Assembly: GCA_002162955.1 (NCBI GenBank)
Contig: MABD01000034.1
Span: forward strand, 135,941 to 171,427
Origin: Gammaproteobacteria bacterium 45_16_T64
GTDB lineage: Bacteria; Pseudomonadota; Gammaproteobacteria; Pseudomonadales; Ketobacteraceae
Reading direction: 5' to 3'
DNA: 35,487 nucleotides
In this document: piece by piece, positions 7,434 to 16,058 of the stretch
How the letters are laid out: each line of letters starts with the position of its first letter
How positions within the stretch are numbered: position 1 is the first letter of the stretch
Position numbers and translations under genes: made by a program
The notes under the pieces: model-generated
What the model was told of the DNA's origin: nothing
The model's database searches: none
What the model saw: only the letters and a program-made list of their open reading frames with translations

Positions 7434-9389
7434 CTACGCTGTTTTCGGTGCTGCTTTTTTAGCCGTTTTTTTCTTATAGCTTTTTCGCTTCTTGTAAGCT
7501 GGCTTCGTACCTTTTAACCCCCTTAACCCTGTTGGAAGCTCAGCCAAACTCTGGCTGATAAGCTCCCCTAATCGAGACGTCAACGGTGCCATAAAGCTCT
7601 CATAATTCACCTGTTTTAGGCTAATGGCCTCTAACGTTGCTTCCCACTGGGCGGTCATATCCGGTGTTGTTGCGGACAAAGGTAGGCTATCCACAAGACC
7701 TCGGCCGGCAGCGGTGGATCGCACCTGCTTCCCTTTACGTTCCAAATAACCTCGGGAAAACAATAATTCAAGGATCCCGGCCCGTGTGGCTTCTGTTCCC
7801 AGGCCATCGGTATCCTTCAATATCTTCTTAATCGATTGATCTGTGACAAAACGCGCGATACCAGTCATCGCCGCCAACAACGTCGCATCAGTAAAGTACT
7901 TCGGTGGCTGGGTCTGTTTCTCCAATAATTCGCCACGATCACAGTGCAACGTTTGACCTTTACGTAATGCTGGCAACGTTGTATTTTCGCCTTGCTCTTT
8001 ATCTTTGGCCCCACCAGACTCCTTTGACGCTGAATTTAGTACCTTCCACCCAATGACTGTGACCTGATTCGATTTGGCGGTAAACACGCCCCCTTCAATA
8101 TCGATGGTCACTACCGTTTCTAGGTATTCATGTTTGGGGTAAAACTGATACAGATATTGGCGGGCAATCAGCTCATAGACCTTCCGTTCATTTACCGCGA
8201 GCCGGCTAGTATCCATTTTCTTTTGCGTAGGGATAATAGCGTGATGGGCGGATACTTTACTGTCATTCCAAGCTTTACTCTTAATACGGATATCTGCATT
8301 GAGCGTTCCCTGTCGCAATGCCTCGGCATTTTTCTCTATTGCTAGCACTACCGAAGGGGCTTGTTGGAAGTGCTCTTTCGGTAAATAACGACAGTCCGAG
8401 CGGGGGTAGGTAATGAGTTTATGCTTTTCATATAACCCCTGACACACATCCAATACCGCTTTGGCTGACATGCCGTAACGTTTAGCCGCGTCTATCTGCA
8501 AACTTGATAAGTTATAGGGAAGGGGTTGTAGCTGAGATTTATTTTTTTTCTTCTGTTCAATAACCTGGGCGGGTTTATCAGTAATACGTTTAACCACATT
8601 TTCCGCAAGACCTTGGTTAATGATACGGCCTTCCTCATCTTGATGTGGAACACAGGCTTCACTGGGCACCCACTTAGCGGTAAAACACTCTTTTTTTGCG
8701 GTTTGTAGATGGGCAATCACCTCATAAAAGGGCTTAGATACGAAACGCTCAATGTCCTTATCACGGCGTACTACCAATCCCAATATCGGGGTCTGTACCC
8801 TACCAACGGATAATAACCCTTCGTACCCAACCTTTTGTCCCTGTAACGTATAGGCCCGCGTCATGTTAATACCGTATAACCAATCCGCACGAGACCGGGC
8901 TAATGCCGATACCGATAACGGCATAAAATGCTGATTATCTTTTAGATCATCAAGGGCACGCTTAACCGCAGGGCGATTCAGGTCACTGATCAGGCAGCGT
9001 TGAATACTGGTTTTTTTGGCCCCTTTCACCCCTAAGTGATCAATCACTTGATCCACTAGCAACTGCCCCTCACGGTCAGGGTCACCCGCATGCACCAGTT
9101 GATCGGCCTCTTTTACTAACTTGCGTAACACTGCTAGCTGCTTACGGGTTTTCGGTTTCGGCTTAACCTGCCATTGCCCCGGCACAATAGGAAGATCTTC
9201 TGTACGCCAGCGCTTATAGGCAGGATCATAGGTTTCAGGTTCTGCTTGCTCTAATAAGTGACCAATACACCAGCTTACACAGTCCCCATTGCCGGCCCGG
9301 ATAAAACCATCACCTTTTTGGTGTGGACCAGGCAACGCGTCAGCAATCGCCCGACCTAAACTGGGTTTCTCTGCAATAAAAAGCTTCAC
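7434..9389 (-). CDS. topB: DNA topoisomerase III (type IA)
   Basis: Type IA topoisomerase that decatenates DNA and resolves recombination intermediates through a single-strand break. The TOPRIM domain is at the N-terminus: KLFIAEKPSLGRAIADALP and HAGDPDREGQLLVDQV hold the acidic metal-binding residues. SVGRVQTPILGLVVRR is the classic domain-II entry. The active-site tyrosine is in LITYPRSDCRYLP (Tyr338 from the chosen start), and DGLGTEATRAGIL is present near the C-terminus. The tail is basic (KKRKSYKKKTAKKAAP) and lacks zinc-finger cysteines, as in TopB. Start choice: GTG at 9389 gives MKLFIAEKPS, matching the family, and has AGGAG 9 nt upstream; the GTG at 9395 would have only 3-nt spacing. 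A LexA-like palindrome overlies the promoter. Confidence 0.95.
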   Translation of the reverse strand: MKLFIAEKPSLGRAIADALPGPHQKGDGFIRAGNGDCVSWCIGHLLEQAEPETYDPAYKRWRTEDLPIVPGQWQVKPKPKTRKQLAVLRKLVKEADQLVHAGDPDREGQLLVDQVIDHLGVKGAKKTSIQRCLISDLNRPAVKRALDDLKDNQHFMPLSVSALARSRADWLYGINMTRAYTLQGQKVGYEGLLSVGRVQTPILGLVVRRDKDIERFVSKPFYEVIAHLQTAKKECFTAKWVPSEACVPHQDEEGRIINQGLAENVVKRITDKPAQVIEQKKKNKSQLQPLPYNLSSLQIDAAKRYGMSAKAVLDVCQGLYEKHKLITYPRSDCRYLPKEHFQQAPSVVLAIEKNAEALRQGTLNADIRIKSKAWNDSKVSAHHAIIPTQKKMDTSRLAVNERKVYELIARQYLYQFYPKHEYLETVVTIDIEGGVFTAKSNQVTVIGWKVLNSASKESGGAKDKEQGENTTLPALRKGQTLHCDRGELLEKQTQPPKYFTDATLLAAMTGIARFVTDQSIKKILKDTDGLGTEATRAGILELLFSRGYLERKGKQVRSTAAGRGLVDSLPLSATTPDMTAQWEATLEAISLKQVNYESFMAPLTSRLGELISQSLAELPTGLRGLKGTKPAYKKRKSYKKKTAKKAAPKTA

Positions 9390-9410
9390 CTGCACCCACT
9401 CCTAGTGGAA

Positions 9411-9444
9411 TCTAAAATACTGTATAATTAACCAGTATTTTAGA
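9411..9444. promoter_or_regulatory. LexA-like operator over the topB promoter
   Basis: Perfect 12-bp inverted repeat TCTAAAATACTG (9411-9422) and CAGTATTTTAGA (9433-9444) with a 10-bp spacer. The core CTG-N10-CAG with an AT-rich centre fits the gammaproteobacterial LexA box. On the minus strand, a -10-like TTATAC (9427-9422) and a -35-like TTTACT (9451-9446) with an 18-nt spacer flank or overlap it, so a bound repressor would block topB transcription. Another dimeric repressor with a similar palindrome cannot be excluded. Confidence 0.65.
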
Positions 9445-9472
9445 CAGTAAACAGGCCATAAGGCAAGACGAC

Positions 9473-10219
9473 TTAGGATATTTTTTTCAGCTGACTAGAA
9501 TATCGAGCCACCGAGTAATTCAATGTATCACCCAGTACCTTGGCTTTTTGCCCTAGCTGCTTATCGGTTTGGGTATTGATTTGCTTGCCGGCAAAAATGA
9601 TCCAATTCCCACTTGTCGTACTAGAGACCCTCACGTCCGCAAATATGTCAGTGATCATCTTCAGCGTTTCCTTATCCTTGCGGTGGTCATTCCAACAGTT
9701 AAGCACCAACCAGCCATCATCCATGAGTAGTTCATGACAACGCTCTAAAAACCAGGATGTAAGTTGCTGTGGGTCCAATCCGTCAGCCCCATACATATCG
9801 GCCAAAATCAGTTGCGCGGGCTCAACATCCGGCTCCAGCAAGTACTGCCCAGCATCGTCCTCGATCACCGTCAGGCGGTCTGTTTTTGGCAAGTAAAAAT
9901 ACTTCTTTGCAATCTTGATCACAGAACGGCGCAATTCCACCGCTCGCAATCGCAGCTCTGGGTTAAGGCCTAATAAACAGGTTGCCAGGCTACCCCCTCC
10001 TAGCCCCAATAGAAGCACTTCGGTCGGCTCGACAAATAACAGAGACAACAACATGGCACGGGTATACTCGTGCTGAATATGTCCGGGGTCTTCCTTTAGC
10101 ACACAGGTCTGCTCATCATCTTCTTCAAACGCCAAATAGCGCTTAATACCATCATCAAACACTTGAATCGGGCCGTATTCATCGTAGCAACGGTATATTT
10201 CTTTTCCTAATAAAGACAC
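9473..10219 (-). CDS. Spermidine synthase-like methyltransferase-fold protein
   Basis: A 248-aa protein of the polyamine synthase / SAM-methyltransferase fold. The nucleotide-binding motif LLLGLGGGSLATCLLGL is followed by an acidic strand end (RAVELRRSVIKIAKKYF) and by VIEDDAGQYLLE and LILADMYGADGLDPQQL, the usual order for the SpeE fold. The catalytic DxxD region is not the typical speE sequence, and many such proteins in gammaproteobacteria have no shown activity. The start is GTG at 10219, with TAGGA 8 nt upstream. It reads toward topB, with 83 bp between them holding the LexA-like site. The polyamine reaction is a family-based guess. Confidence 0.75.
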   Translation of the reverse strand: MSLLGKEIYRCYDEYGPIQVFDDGIKRYLAFEEDDEQTCVLKEDPGHIQHEYTRAMLLSLLFVEPTEVLLLGLGGGSLATCLLGLNPELRLRAVELRRSVIKIAKKYFYLPKTDRLTVIEDDAGQYLLEPDVEPAQLILADMYGADGLDPQQLTSWFLERCHELLMDDGWLVLNCWNDHRKDKETLKMITDIFADVRVSSTTSGNWIIFAGKQINTQTDKQLGQKAKVLGDTLNYSVARYSSQLKKIS

Positions 10220-10347
10220 GAGATCATTCCTATAACACTGAAGTTACCTAACAAGATAAATTGCATTGTACGCATTCACCTTTTCGAATTATGCTTAAGA
10301 GAAGCACAGAGAACATTTTTCACAATAATGACGGAAGCCATTAGCCT

Positions 10348-12747
10348 ATGAAATTATCTGTCGAACAACTTTTCCATCCTGTACACAGCGATGATATTGC
10401 CGTACCCAGCCTTCCGCCTGGGGATTCTACCGGTAATAGCGCAGAGGATGAACATATTTTAGGACAACGTCGCGCAACGGAGGCACTCGAATTTGGCATA
10501 GATATTAACCAACCCGGCTATAACCTGTATGTATCCGGCGAGAACGGTACGGGTAGAGTGCAATATGTGATGGACTACTTATCACCAGTCGCAAGCCTCG
10601 GCGCACCACCGTTAGATTGGCTATACGTCAACAACTTTGACAACCCTCGTGAGCCCCGCGTACTATCGTTGCCGCCACAACAGGGAGCGAATTTACTGAA
10701 AGCATTTGATGGATTAATTGAATCCCTCGTTGCGACCTTCCCCGCAACCTTCGATCACCCCACCTTTCAACAACAAAAATCCAGCTTACAACGACTGTTT
10801 GATCGTAAATACGACACTGCGATAGATGAGATCGAACGCCAAGCGAATAATCGTTTGATCGCAGTCTATCGAGAAGAAGGCACCATTTCTTTTACCCCTC
10901 TGGTTGATGGGCAAGCCGCAGACGAAGCCGTGTTTGCACAACTCGAAGAAGAACAACGGAATAAATTCCAAAAAGATGTAGTGGAATTAGAAGGATTACT
11001 AAACAAAACCTTACTTGAGCTGCCCCAATGGCAACGGGATCTAAATGACCAACTCAAAGAATTACGAGAAGGGACCATAAGGCAAGCAATCAAACCTCTG
11101 TTTGATGATATTCAAAAAAAATACCCTGGCAATACCGCGATCTTATTATACGTTGCCCAAGTGCATAGCCACCTCCCTCGAATTATTGAAGAATATTTGG
11201 GAGAAGAACAAGAATCAAAAAATGAAATCAATATCAACAAACGTTCACTGTTAGAAGATCTCTATCGTCCCAATCTTATCATCCGCTCTATACCAGACAA
11301 TGGCGCGCCTATCGTCGTAGAAACCAACCCGCACTTTGGTAATCTGTTTGGGCAATTAGATGCACCACAAGAAACTACTCCGTTTAATACTCACTTCCAA
11401 CAACTCAGTGCCGGTGCACTCCACAGAGCAAATGGCGGTTACTTAATCTTACATGTTGAAAAGGTATTACGTGAGCCATCAACATGGGAAGCATTAAAAC
11501 GTGCACTACAAAATAATCGCATCAGTTTTGAACCGCCTATACACGAAGCACAACTGGGCATTCCCAGCACGCTAAGCCCAGAGAGCATTCCTCTATCAGT
11601 AAAAATAATTCTTATTGGGCCCCGGGATATTTACTACACCTTAGCCCAACTGGATTCTGAATTTGATGAACTATTCAGAGTCTTGGTGGATTTTAGCGGC
11701 GAATTTAATCGCACAAGTAAAAACCTTTATCAATTTTCACAGTTGCTTCAACACAAAGCCCGCAAGAAAGGATTAGCCGAACTCTCTGATTCCGCCATTG
11801 CGCATTTAACCGAACATGCCTGTCGGTTAGCGGAGCATCAACAAAAGTTATCAGCCCGTATTGAGCATATTATGGAGGTAGCTATTGAGGCAGATTATCT
11901 ACGATCCCAAGAACAAGATGAGGTCATTAAACAACAACATATTGTTAACGCCATTGATGCACGCGAATACCGAAACTCTCGCTTAAGTGAGCAAGTGCGT
12001 GAGCAAATCCTTGACGGTACCATCGTCATCTCCACCACTGGTGTCGCGACAGGACAAATGAATGGTTTATCCATTATTGAAGTGGGTGAAAGTGTCTTTG
12101 GTTGTCCCAGCCGCATTACCGCCTCAGTACACCCTGGGAACAACGGTGTTGTGGATATTGAACGTGAAGTTGAGCTTGGCCAGTCTGCACACTCAAAAGG
12201 TGTATTATTACTCGGCGGTTATCTTTGTGGCCGTTATGCCAAAGACTTTCCATTAGCCATATCTGCACATATTGCGATGGAACAATCTTATGGGTACATC
12301 GATGGTGACAGCGCATCTCTAGCAGAACTGTGCGCATTAATTTCTGCACTGGTCAACATTCCATTGAGGCAAGATATCGCGATAACCGGCTCCGTTAATC
12401 AACGGGGTGAGGTACAAGCCATTGGCGGTGTGAATGAAAAGATAGAAGGGTTCTTTGACATCTGTCTAGCACGTGGATTGACAGGTAACCAAGGCGTCAT
12501 TATTCCAGCCACCAATCAACCGAACCTGATGCTTGCTAAACGCGTTGTAGAAGCGGTAAAGAATAAAGAGTTTTTTGTTTACACCTCAACCTCCGTTGAC
12601 CAGACCTTAGAACTACTCACTGGGCGAAACATGGGAAAAGAAAATTCACAGGGAAAATTCCCCACCAACAGTGTGAATCAACAAGTGGTAAAACGACTGA
12701 AAGAATTCTCCAAAATCATGAAACATTCAGAATATGAAAAAAAGTAG
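10348..12747 (+). CDS. Lon-like ATP-dependent protease (LonB/COG1067 type)
   Basis: A 799-aa soluble AAA+ protease-like protein. The N-terminal part has a P-loop of the form VSGENGTGRVQYV (GTGR in place of GKT, as is usual in this subfamily), a long coiled-coil insert (about residues 130-290), then AAA motifs including ALHRANGGYLILHVEKVL and ILIGPRDIYYTL. The C-terminal Lon proteolytic domain has the Ser-Lys dyad: Ser655 in DGDSAS and Lys698 in NEKIEGF. Their 43-residue spacing equals that in E. coli Lon. There are no TM helices, unlike archaeal LonB. It is monocistronic and ends at a bidirectional terminator facing the T3SS translocator operon. Physiological substrates are unknown. Confidence 0.9.
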   Translation: MKLSVEQLFHPVHSDDIAVPSLPPGDSTGNSAEDEHILGQRRATEALEFGIDINQPGYNLYVSGENGTGRVQYVMDYLSPVASLGAPPLDWLYVNNFDNPREPRVLSLPPQQGANLLKAFDGLIESLVATFPATFDHPTFQQQKSSLQRLFDRKYDTAIDEIERQANNRLIAVYREEGTISFTPLVDGQAADEAVFAQLEEEQRNKFQKDVVELEGLLNKTLLELPQWQRDLNDQLKELREGTIRQAIKPLFDDIQKKYPGNTAILLYVAQVHSHLPRIIEEYLGEEQESKNEININKRSLLEDLYRPNLIIRSIPDNGAPIVVETNPHFGNLFGQLDAPQETTPFNTHFQQLSAGALHRANGGYLILHVEKVLREPSTWEALKRALQNNRISFEPPIHEAQLGIPSTLSPESIPLSVKIILIGPRDIYYTLAQLDSEFDELFRVLVDFSGEFNRTSKNLYQFSQLLQHKARKKGLAELSDSAIAHLTEHACRLAEHQQKLSARIEHIMEVAIEADYLRSQEQDEVIKQQHIVNAIDAREYRNSRLSEQVREQILDGTIVISTTGVATGQMNGLSIIEVGESVFGCPSRITASVHPGNNGVVDIEREVELGQSAHSKGVLLLGGYLCGRYAKDFPLAISAHIAMEQSYGYIDGDSASLAELCALISALVNIPLRQDIAITGSVNQRGEVQAIGGVNEKIEGFFDICLARGLTGNQGVIIPATNQPNLMLAKRVVEAVKNKEFFVYTSTSVDQTLELLTGRNMGKENSQGKFPTNSVNQQVVKRLKEFSKIMKHSEYEKK

Positions 12748-12775
12748 TCGTTTTTATTGGATGATCTAATAATAG

Positions 12776-12815
12776 GCTGGAAAGAATAACAGATTTTTCT
12801 GCAATTCTTTCCAGC
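12776..12815. terminator. Bidirectional terminator between the Lon-like gene and the T3SS translocator operon
   Basis: Perfect 12-bp stem GCTGGAAAGAAT (12776-12787) and ATTCTTTCCAGC (12804-12815). The 16-nt loop itself contains a small hairpin CAGA-TTTT-TCTG (12790-12801). It lies between the two convergent stop codons at 12747 and 12827. There is no long T-run on either side, so efficiency is uncertain, but stem length and location are typical. Confidence 0.7.
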
Positions 12816-12826
12816 GCTATTTAGCG

Positions 12827-13636
12827 TCACACTCGATTAGCGTTCTTTTGACTTTCTGCGTGCTGATCAGTCAGTCTGGATATCTGGTCCAAACTTTTAT
12901 CAAGAATCTTCATCGACTGATCTATTCGTTCGTCCTGATCTTGAACAATAGAACGATGCGCCGTTTCAAATGCTTCATGTTTCCTCACATCGGCATCGGC
13001 AATGGCCGCATTATGCTCAGCACCTGCGCTCGATACTTGACCTAAACCATCTGTCAACGTGGTAATACCTTGCCCAATAATCAATGCAGAGCCGGTATTG
13101 CTTACCAACGGTGCCAATCGACTGGTAATAGCGCTAAGCATACCCGGTTTTGACGCCACACTTGCAGCACCACTTGCCGAACTAGCAGCACGGCCAGCGG
13201 CACTAGCAGCAGTGATCCCAATCCCCATCGCGAGCGCACCCCCCACAATCGACAGTGAGCCAGTAATCAGCTGAGCCGTCTTGCGTTCAGAGGCTGCCTC
13301 TCGCATCTTAGACGATTGATCAATCTGATCTTGCACCACTTGTTTACGATCTTCACGTCGACTAATTTTTTCGCTTTCATTACGTTCAATCTGTAACTTG
13401 GCGATTTCATAAATCATACTTTGCGCCTGAGTAAAAAGATCCTTACCCGCAATGCTGCTACTTTCTAGCTCCGGCGCATTGTTCACAGTACCACTATTAC
13501 TTCCTGAGGTACGACTTGACGATACCAACGGTTGATTATTGTTAAAGCTCGACGTGACGCGTGCATCTGCATTTGGCAGATCATTCACACCGCCGAGCGA
13601 TGGTTGTACTTCTTGACCAACACTTGCTATATCCAT
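12827..13636 (-). CDS. sctB: T3SS translocon pore subunit SctB (YopD/SseD/EspB-like)
   Basis: Predicted minor translocator that inserts with SctE into the host membrane to form the entry pore. Architecture fits the YopD/SseD class at 269 aa: a polar Ser/Asn-rich N-terminus, a coiled-coil segment (about residues 65-118), one hydrophobic Gly/Ala-rich segment (about 121-160) and a C-terminal amphipathic coiled coil (DQDERIDQSMKILDKSLDQI). It has no Sec signal peptide, as expected for a T3 substrate. It is the last gene of the leftward operon, directly after sctE and downstream of an SycD-type chaperone gene, the fixed position of this subunit. Sequence identity to any named homologue is not obvious by eye, so the call rests on architecture and order. 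Confidence 0.78.
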   Translation of the reverse strand: MDIASVGQEVQPSLGGVNDLPNADARVTSSFNNNQPLVSSSRTSGSNSGTVNNAPELESSSIAGKDLFTQAQSMIYEIAKLQIERNESEKISRREDRKQVVQDQIDQSSKMREAASERKTAQLITGSLSIVGGALAMGIGITAASAAGRAASSASGAASVASKPGMLSAITSRLAPLVSNTGSALIIGQGITTLTDGLGQVSSAGAEHNAAIADADVRKHEAFETAHRSIVQDQDERIDQSMKILDKSLDQISRLTDQHAESQKNANRV

Positions 13637-13672
13637 AGTTCTATTTCCTAATAGTTATTTTTAGCGAAACAG

Positions 13673-14956
13673 TTAAATTCGCATGGCGGCTGCATTGCTT
13701 TCAAATGACCCTTCAAACATTGATCGGACGAGAGAAAAACCACGATTCATATCGTTAATGGCGGTATTGTAATCCTCAATACCCTCACGAACTTTATCTC
13801 CATACCAAGTAATCAACGAATCAATCTCTACAGTATCCGCTTGAATATTTCCGGCTTCTTCAGTAATTTTACCCACGGTAATCTCACTGCTGCCTTTTCC
13901 AACACCTCCCACGCCGGTAGTGACCATACCCAAACTAATCACTTTATTGGCCACCCTTTCAAAGTCATCCGCATTTTGCATGGTTTTCAAACCCACCTTC
14001 TCAGCGATAGATGCCGAATTGCTGGATAATTTTGACCCCACATAAGCACCGCCATTGGCCATACCTTTTAGCACGTAAACAATTATGTCGATAGCCTGCT
14101 TTACTACAGGGGCATTACGTATTTGAGAACCCGCTGACATCAATATTTCAGCGACATCATCCAGTAACTTAAGTGCTGTTTTAGGTAATTCTGTCGCTAG
14201 CCGTGCGCCAACATCTTTAACATTTTGAGCCATTTTTGCAATCATCTGCGCGCCTTTCGCACCTGCGCCAGCCGCCGCACCACCTAAGGATAAAGCGATT
14301 GATACGCCAGTGATTAACCAATTGGCCGCCTCTTCCTTTTCTTCTTGCGTCATGTCAGAACTTGCAAAGAGTTCAGCAACTCCCTTTGCAAACCAACCGC
14401 CTGTTTCCATTGATATTTGGTTCACTAGGCCAATCGTTGCCCCCGCCATTAACGCTGCCCCTGCTGGTGCACCCACAACGGTTAACGTAAGTACCGCAGC
14501 AACAATAAACGATGCAATTGTCGCAACCCAACCAAAAATACGGGATAGCTTGCCTGCTTTTTCTTGTTCAGCCATTTTGTCGCGCAGTTCATCCATTTTT
14601 TCCGACAAAAATTGCGTCTGATCCGCTGATAGCTGAGAGTTTACTTTTACCGTAACTTCAGAATTTTGAATCTTCTGTTGTGCCGATTCGGTTTTGGCGA
14701 GCAATATTTCAAATAACAATGCTTCATTACTATGTCCGCTAGGAAAATGGATGGGTGCTTGAAGCACAGGCGCCCCTCCAGTATTACCCGCGGAAGCCGC
14801 AGATGTATTCGCATCCTGTTGCCGCGTAATGGCTGGATTCGGTATTCGCTCATCTCGATTAACACCACGTTGATCAGACGTCTGATCCAATGTGGTTACA
14901 CCACTGTCTGGCCCCGATAAAGCGACTACACCATCCGATGCAGTATTTATATCCAT
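13673..14956 (-). CDS. sctE: T3SS translocon pore subunit SctE (YopB/SseC/IpaB-like)
   Basis: Predicted major translocator of 427 aa. A polar N-terminal region (1-75) precedes a coiled coil (about 85-135, with SAQQKIQNSE and FLSEKMDELRDKMAEQEKAGK). The conserved hydrophobic block RIFGWVATIASFIVAAVLTL (about 139-158) leads through a glycine-rich hairpin to GWFAKGVAELFA. A second hydrophobic segment follows at about 212-235 (NWLITGVSIALSLGGAAAGAG). This two-helix pattern and the W/G-rich turn are diagnostic of the IpaB/SseC/YopB family. The start has GAGGAT 8 nt upstream. It begins 34 bp after the SycD-like chaperone gene, its expected partner. Both translocators start with MDI, possibly a shared secretion or translation-start feature. 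Confidence 0.88.
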   Translation of the reverse strand: MDINTASDGVVALSGPDSGVTTLDQTSDQRGVNRDERIPNPAITRQQDANTSAASAGNTGGAPVLQAPIHFPSGHSNEALLFEILLAKTESAQQKIQNSEVTVKVNSQLSADQTQFLSEKMDELRDKMAEQEKAGKLSRIFGWVATIASFIVAAVLTLTVVGAPAGAALMAGATIGLVNQISMETGGWFAKGVAELFASSDMTQEEKEEAANWLITGVSIALSLGGAAAGAGAKGAQMIAKMAQNVKDVGARLATELPKTALKLLDDVAEILMSAGSQIRNAPVVKQAIDIIVYVLKGMANGGAYVGSKLSSNSASIAEKVGLKTMQNADDFERVANKVISLGMVTTGVGGVGKGSSEITVGKITEEAGNIQADTVEIDSLITWYGDKVREGIEDYNTAINDMNRGFSLVRSMFEGSFESNAAAMRI

Positions 14957-14990
14957 TTATTCAATCCTCGATTGCTAGTTCGTGTTTTGT

Positions 14991-15503
14991 TTATGGTTTA
15001 GTTTGTAATTTATTTTGCAATTTCGTCTCCAGCACCGTCATCATGGTTTCTGATTTTCCATGTAACGTGCTGTGAATTTCAATTCCAGCTGACCACTCAT
15101 AAGCTGCCGTAAATCCGCTGAGGGCTTCCTGCATATTTCCCATAGCCATATGGCATTCAGCAGCACGAAAAGGTGGAATCGGATCATTACAATCCAATAC
15201 CATGGCAAAAGAATATGCCTCAATAGCCTCCTTATACTGCTTTTCCATTTGTCGGCAAGCCGCTAAACCAAGGACATATTTTTGATCATACGGGCTTATA
15301 AGACAAAGAAACTTGAATACGTCTAATGCATCAGAAAAACGCCCGCTTTGATAAAAGTTAAAGGCAACGCCATAGCAGGCCTCAATTGACTTTTCATCAA
15401 TTCCTTTCGCGTCTTTAACCGGGACTCCCGTCGCATAAAATTCTTCAATCAAACGTTGTATGGCTTCTTTGCCGACCAATGTACTGGTCTGAGTCGCTGT
15501 CAT
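14991..15503 (-). CDS. T3SS translocator chaperone, SycD/LcrH/SscA family (TPR)
   Basis: A 170-aa cytoplasmic class II chaperone that keeps the two pore-forming translocators soluble before export. Three tandem tetratricopeptide repeats are visible: CYGVAFNFYQSGRFSDALDVFKFL, KYVLGLAACRQMEKQYKEAIEAYSFA and PFRAAECHMAMGNMQEALSGFTAA. The start of the second (YVLGLAACRQ) and the DP-PPFRAAEC stretch are hallmark SycD/IpgC sequence. It lies immediately upstream of sctE and sctB. In Yersinia the homologue also feeds back on regulation; whether it does so here is unknown. Confidence 0.92.
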   Translation of the reverse strand: MTATQTSTLVGKEAIQRLIEEFYATGVPVKDAKGIDEKSIEACYGVAFNFYQSGRFSDALDVFKFLCLISPYDQKYVLGLAACRQMEKQYKEAIEAYSFAMVLDCNDPIPPFRAAECHMAMGNMQEALSGFTAAYEWSAGIEIHSTLHGKSETMMTVLETKLQNKLQTKP

Positions 15504-15516
15504 GGTATATTCCTTA

Positions 15517-15999
15517 TTAACGCATATTTCCGATCAATGTACCTTTCGATTGATTCGATTTGGATAGCACATTCGATAACATTTCATTGGTTTGGTTGTA
15601 TTTACTTACTGCCGCCTGAAGCTTAACCATATCCAATTGGGAGGTACTGGTAAGGCTTTCATTCTTCGTTTTCAATTTCTCGATATTATTTTCCCAACCA
15701 TTATTCGGTGGATCATCATTTAGTCCACCGGTAGTCACATCTAACCCCATTTCCGCAAAAAAATCTTTTACCTCTTGAGGGACACTACCGCTCTTATCTT
15801 GTTTAAGATCCCGTAGCTGATTCAATATTTCATTGGATTGCTTAAGAACAACATTCTTATTCTTAATCTCTTCTATTTTTGATCGGACGTCCTGATTAAG
15901 AAGGTCTGACCTTTCTGCTAACACCGCCGTAATTAATGCATCCAGTGACAATTCACCCGCCGCTTGCGCAATACCGATTCCGCCAACTGCTTCTACCAT
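15517..15999 (-). CDS. EspA/SseB-like T3SS tip or filament protein, short paralogue
   Basis: A 160-aa protein with the layout of the EspA/SseB family, the extracellular filament or platform between needle and translocon. It has an N-terminal helix (LLNQDVRSKIEEIKNKNVVLKQ), then VPQEVKDFFAEMGLDV (73-88), which resembles the EspA/SseB VPxxVxxYxxxxGI segment, and a C-terminal coiled coil ending LSNVLSKSNQSKGTLIGNMR. The C-terminus and N-terminal helix are clearly shared with the 341-aa protein upstream, so the two are paralogues; this one lacks the DUF1521 insert. No signal peptide. It sits 13 bp before the SycD-type chaperone gene. An LcrV-like tip is the alternative, but length and the VPxxV segment favour EspA/SseB. 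Assignment is by my own alignment. Confidence 0.65.
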   Translation of the reverse strand: MVEAVGGIGIAQAAGELSLDALITAVLAERSDLLNQDVRSKIEEIKNKNVVLKQSNEILNQLRDLKQDKSGSVPQEVKDFFAEMGLDVTTGGLNDDPPNNGWENNIEKLKTKNESLTSTSQLDMVKLQAAVSKYNQTNEMLSNVLSKSNQSKGTLIGNMR

Positions 16000-16058
16000 G
16001 ATATTTCTCCGTGTCTTTTTGATTACGTTGTTGTTTACGTTGCTGTTTTCGTTATTAC

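Noticed and set aside
10348-12747. Degenerate P-loop (GTGR) suggesting a dead Lon-like ATPase
   Set aside because: This variation is, as far as I recall, usual in the COG1067 Lon-like subfamily, and the Ser655-Lys698 protease dyad is intact.
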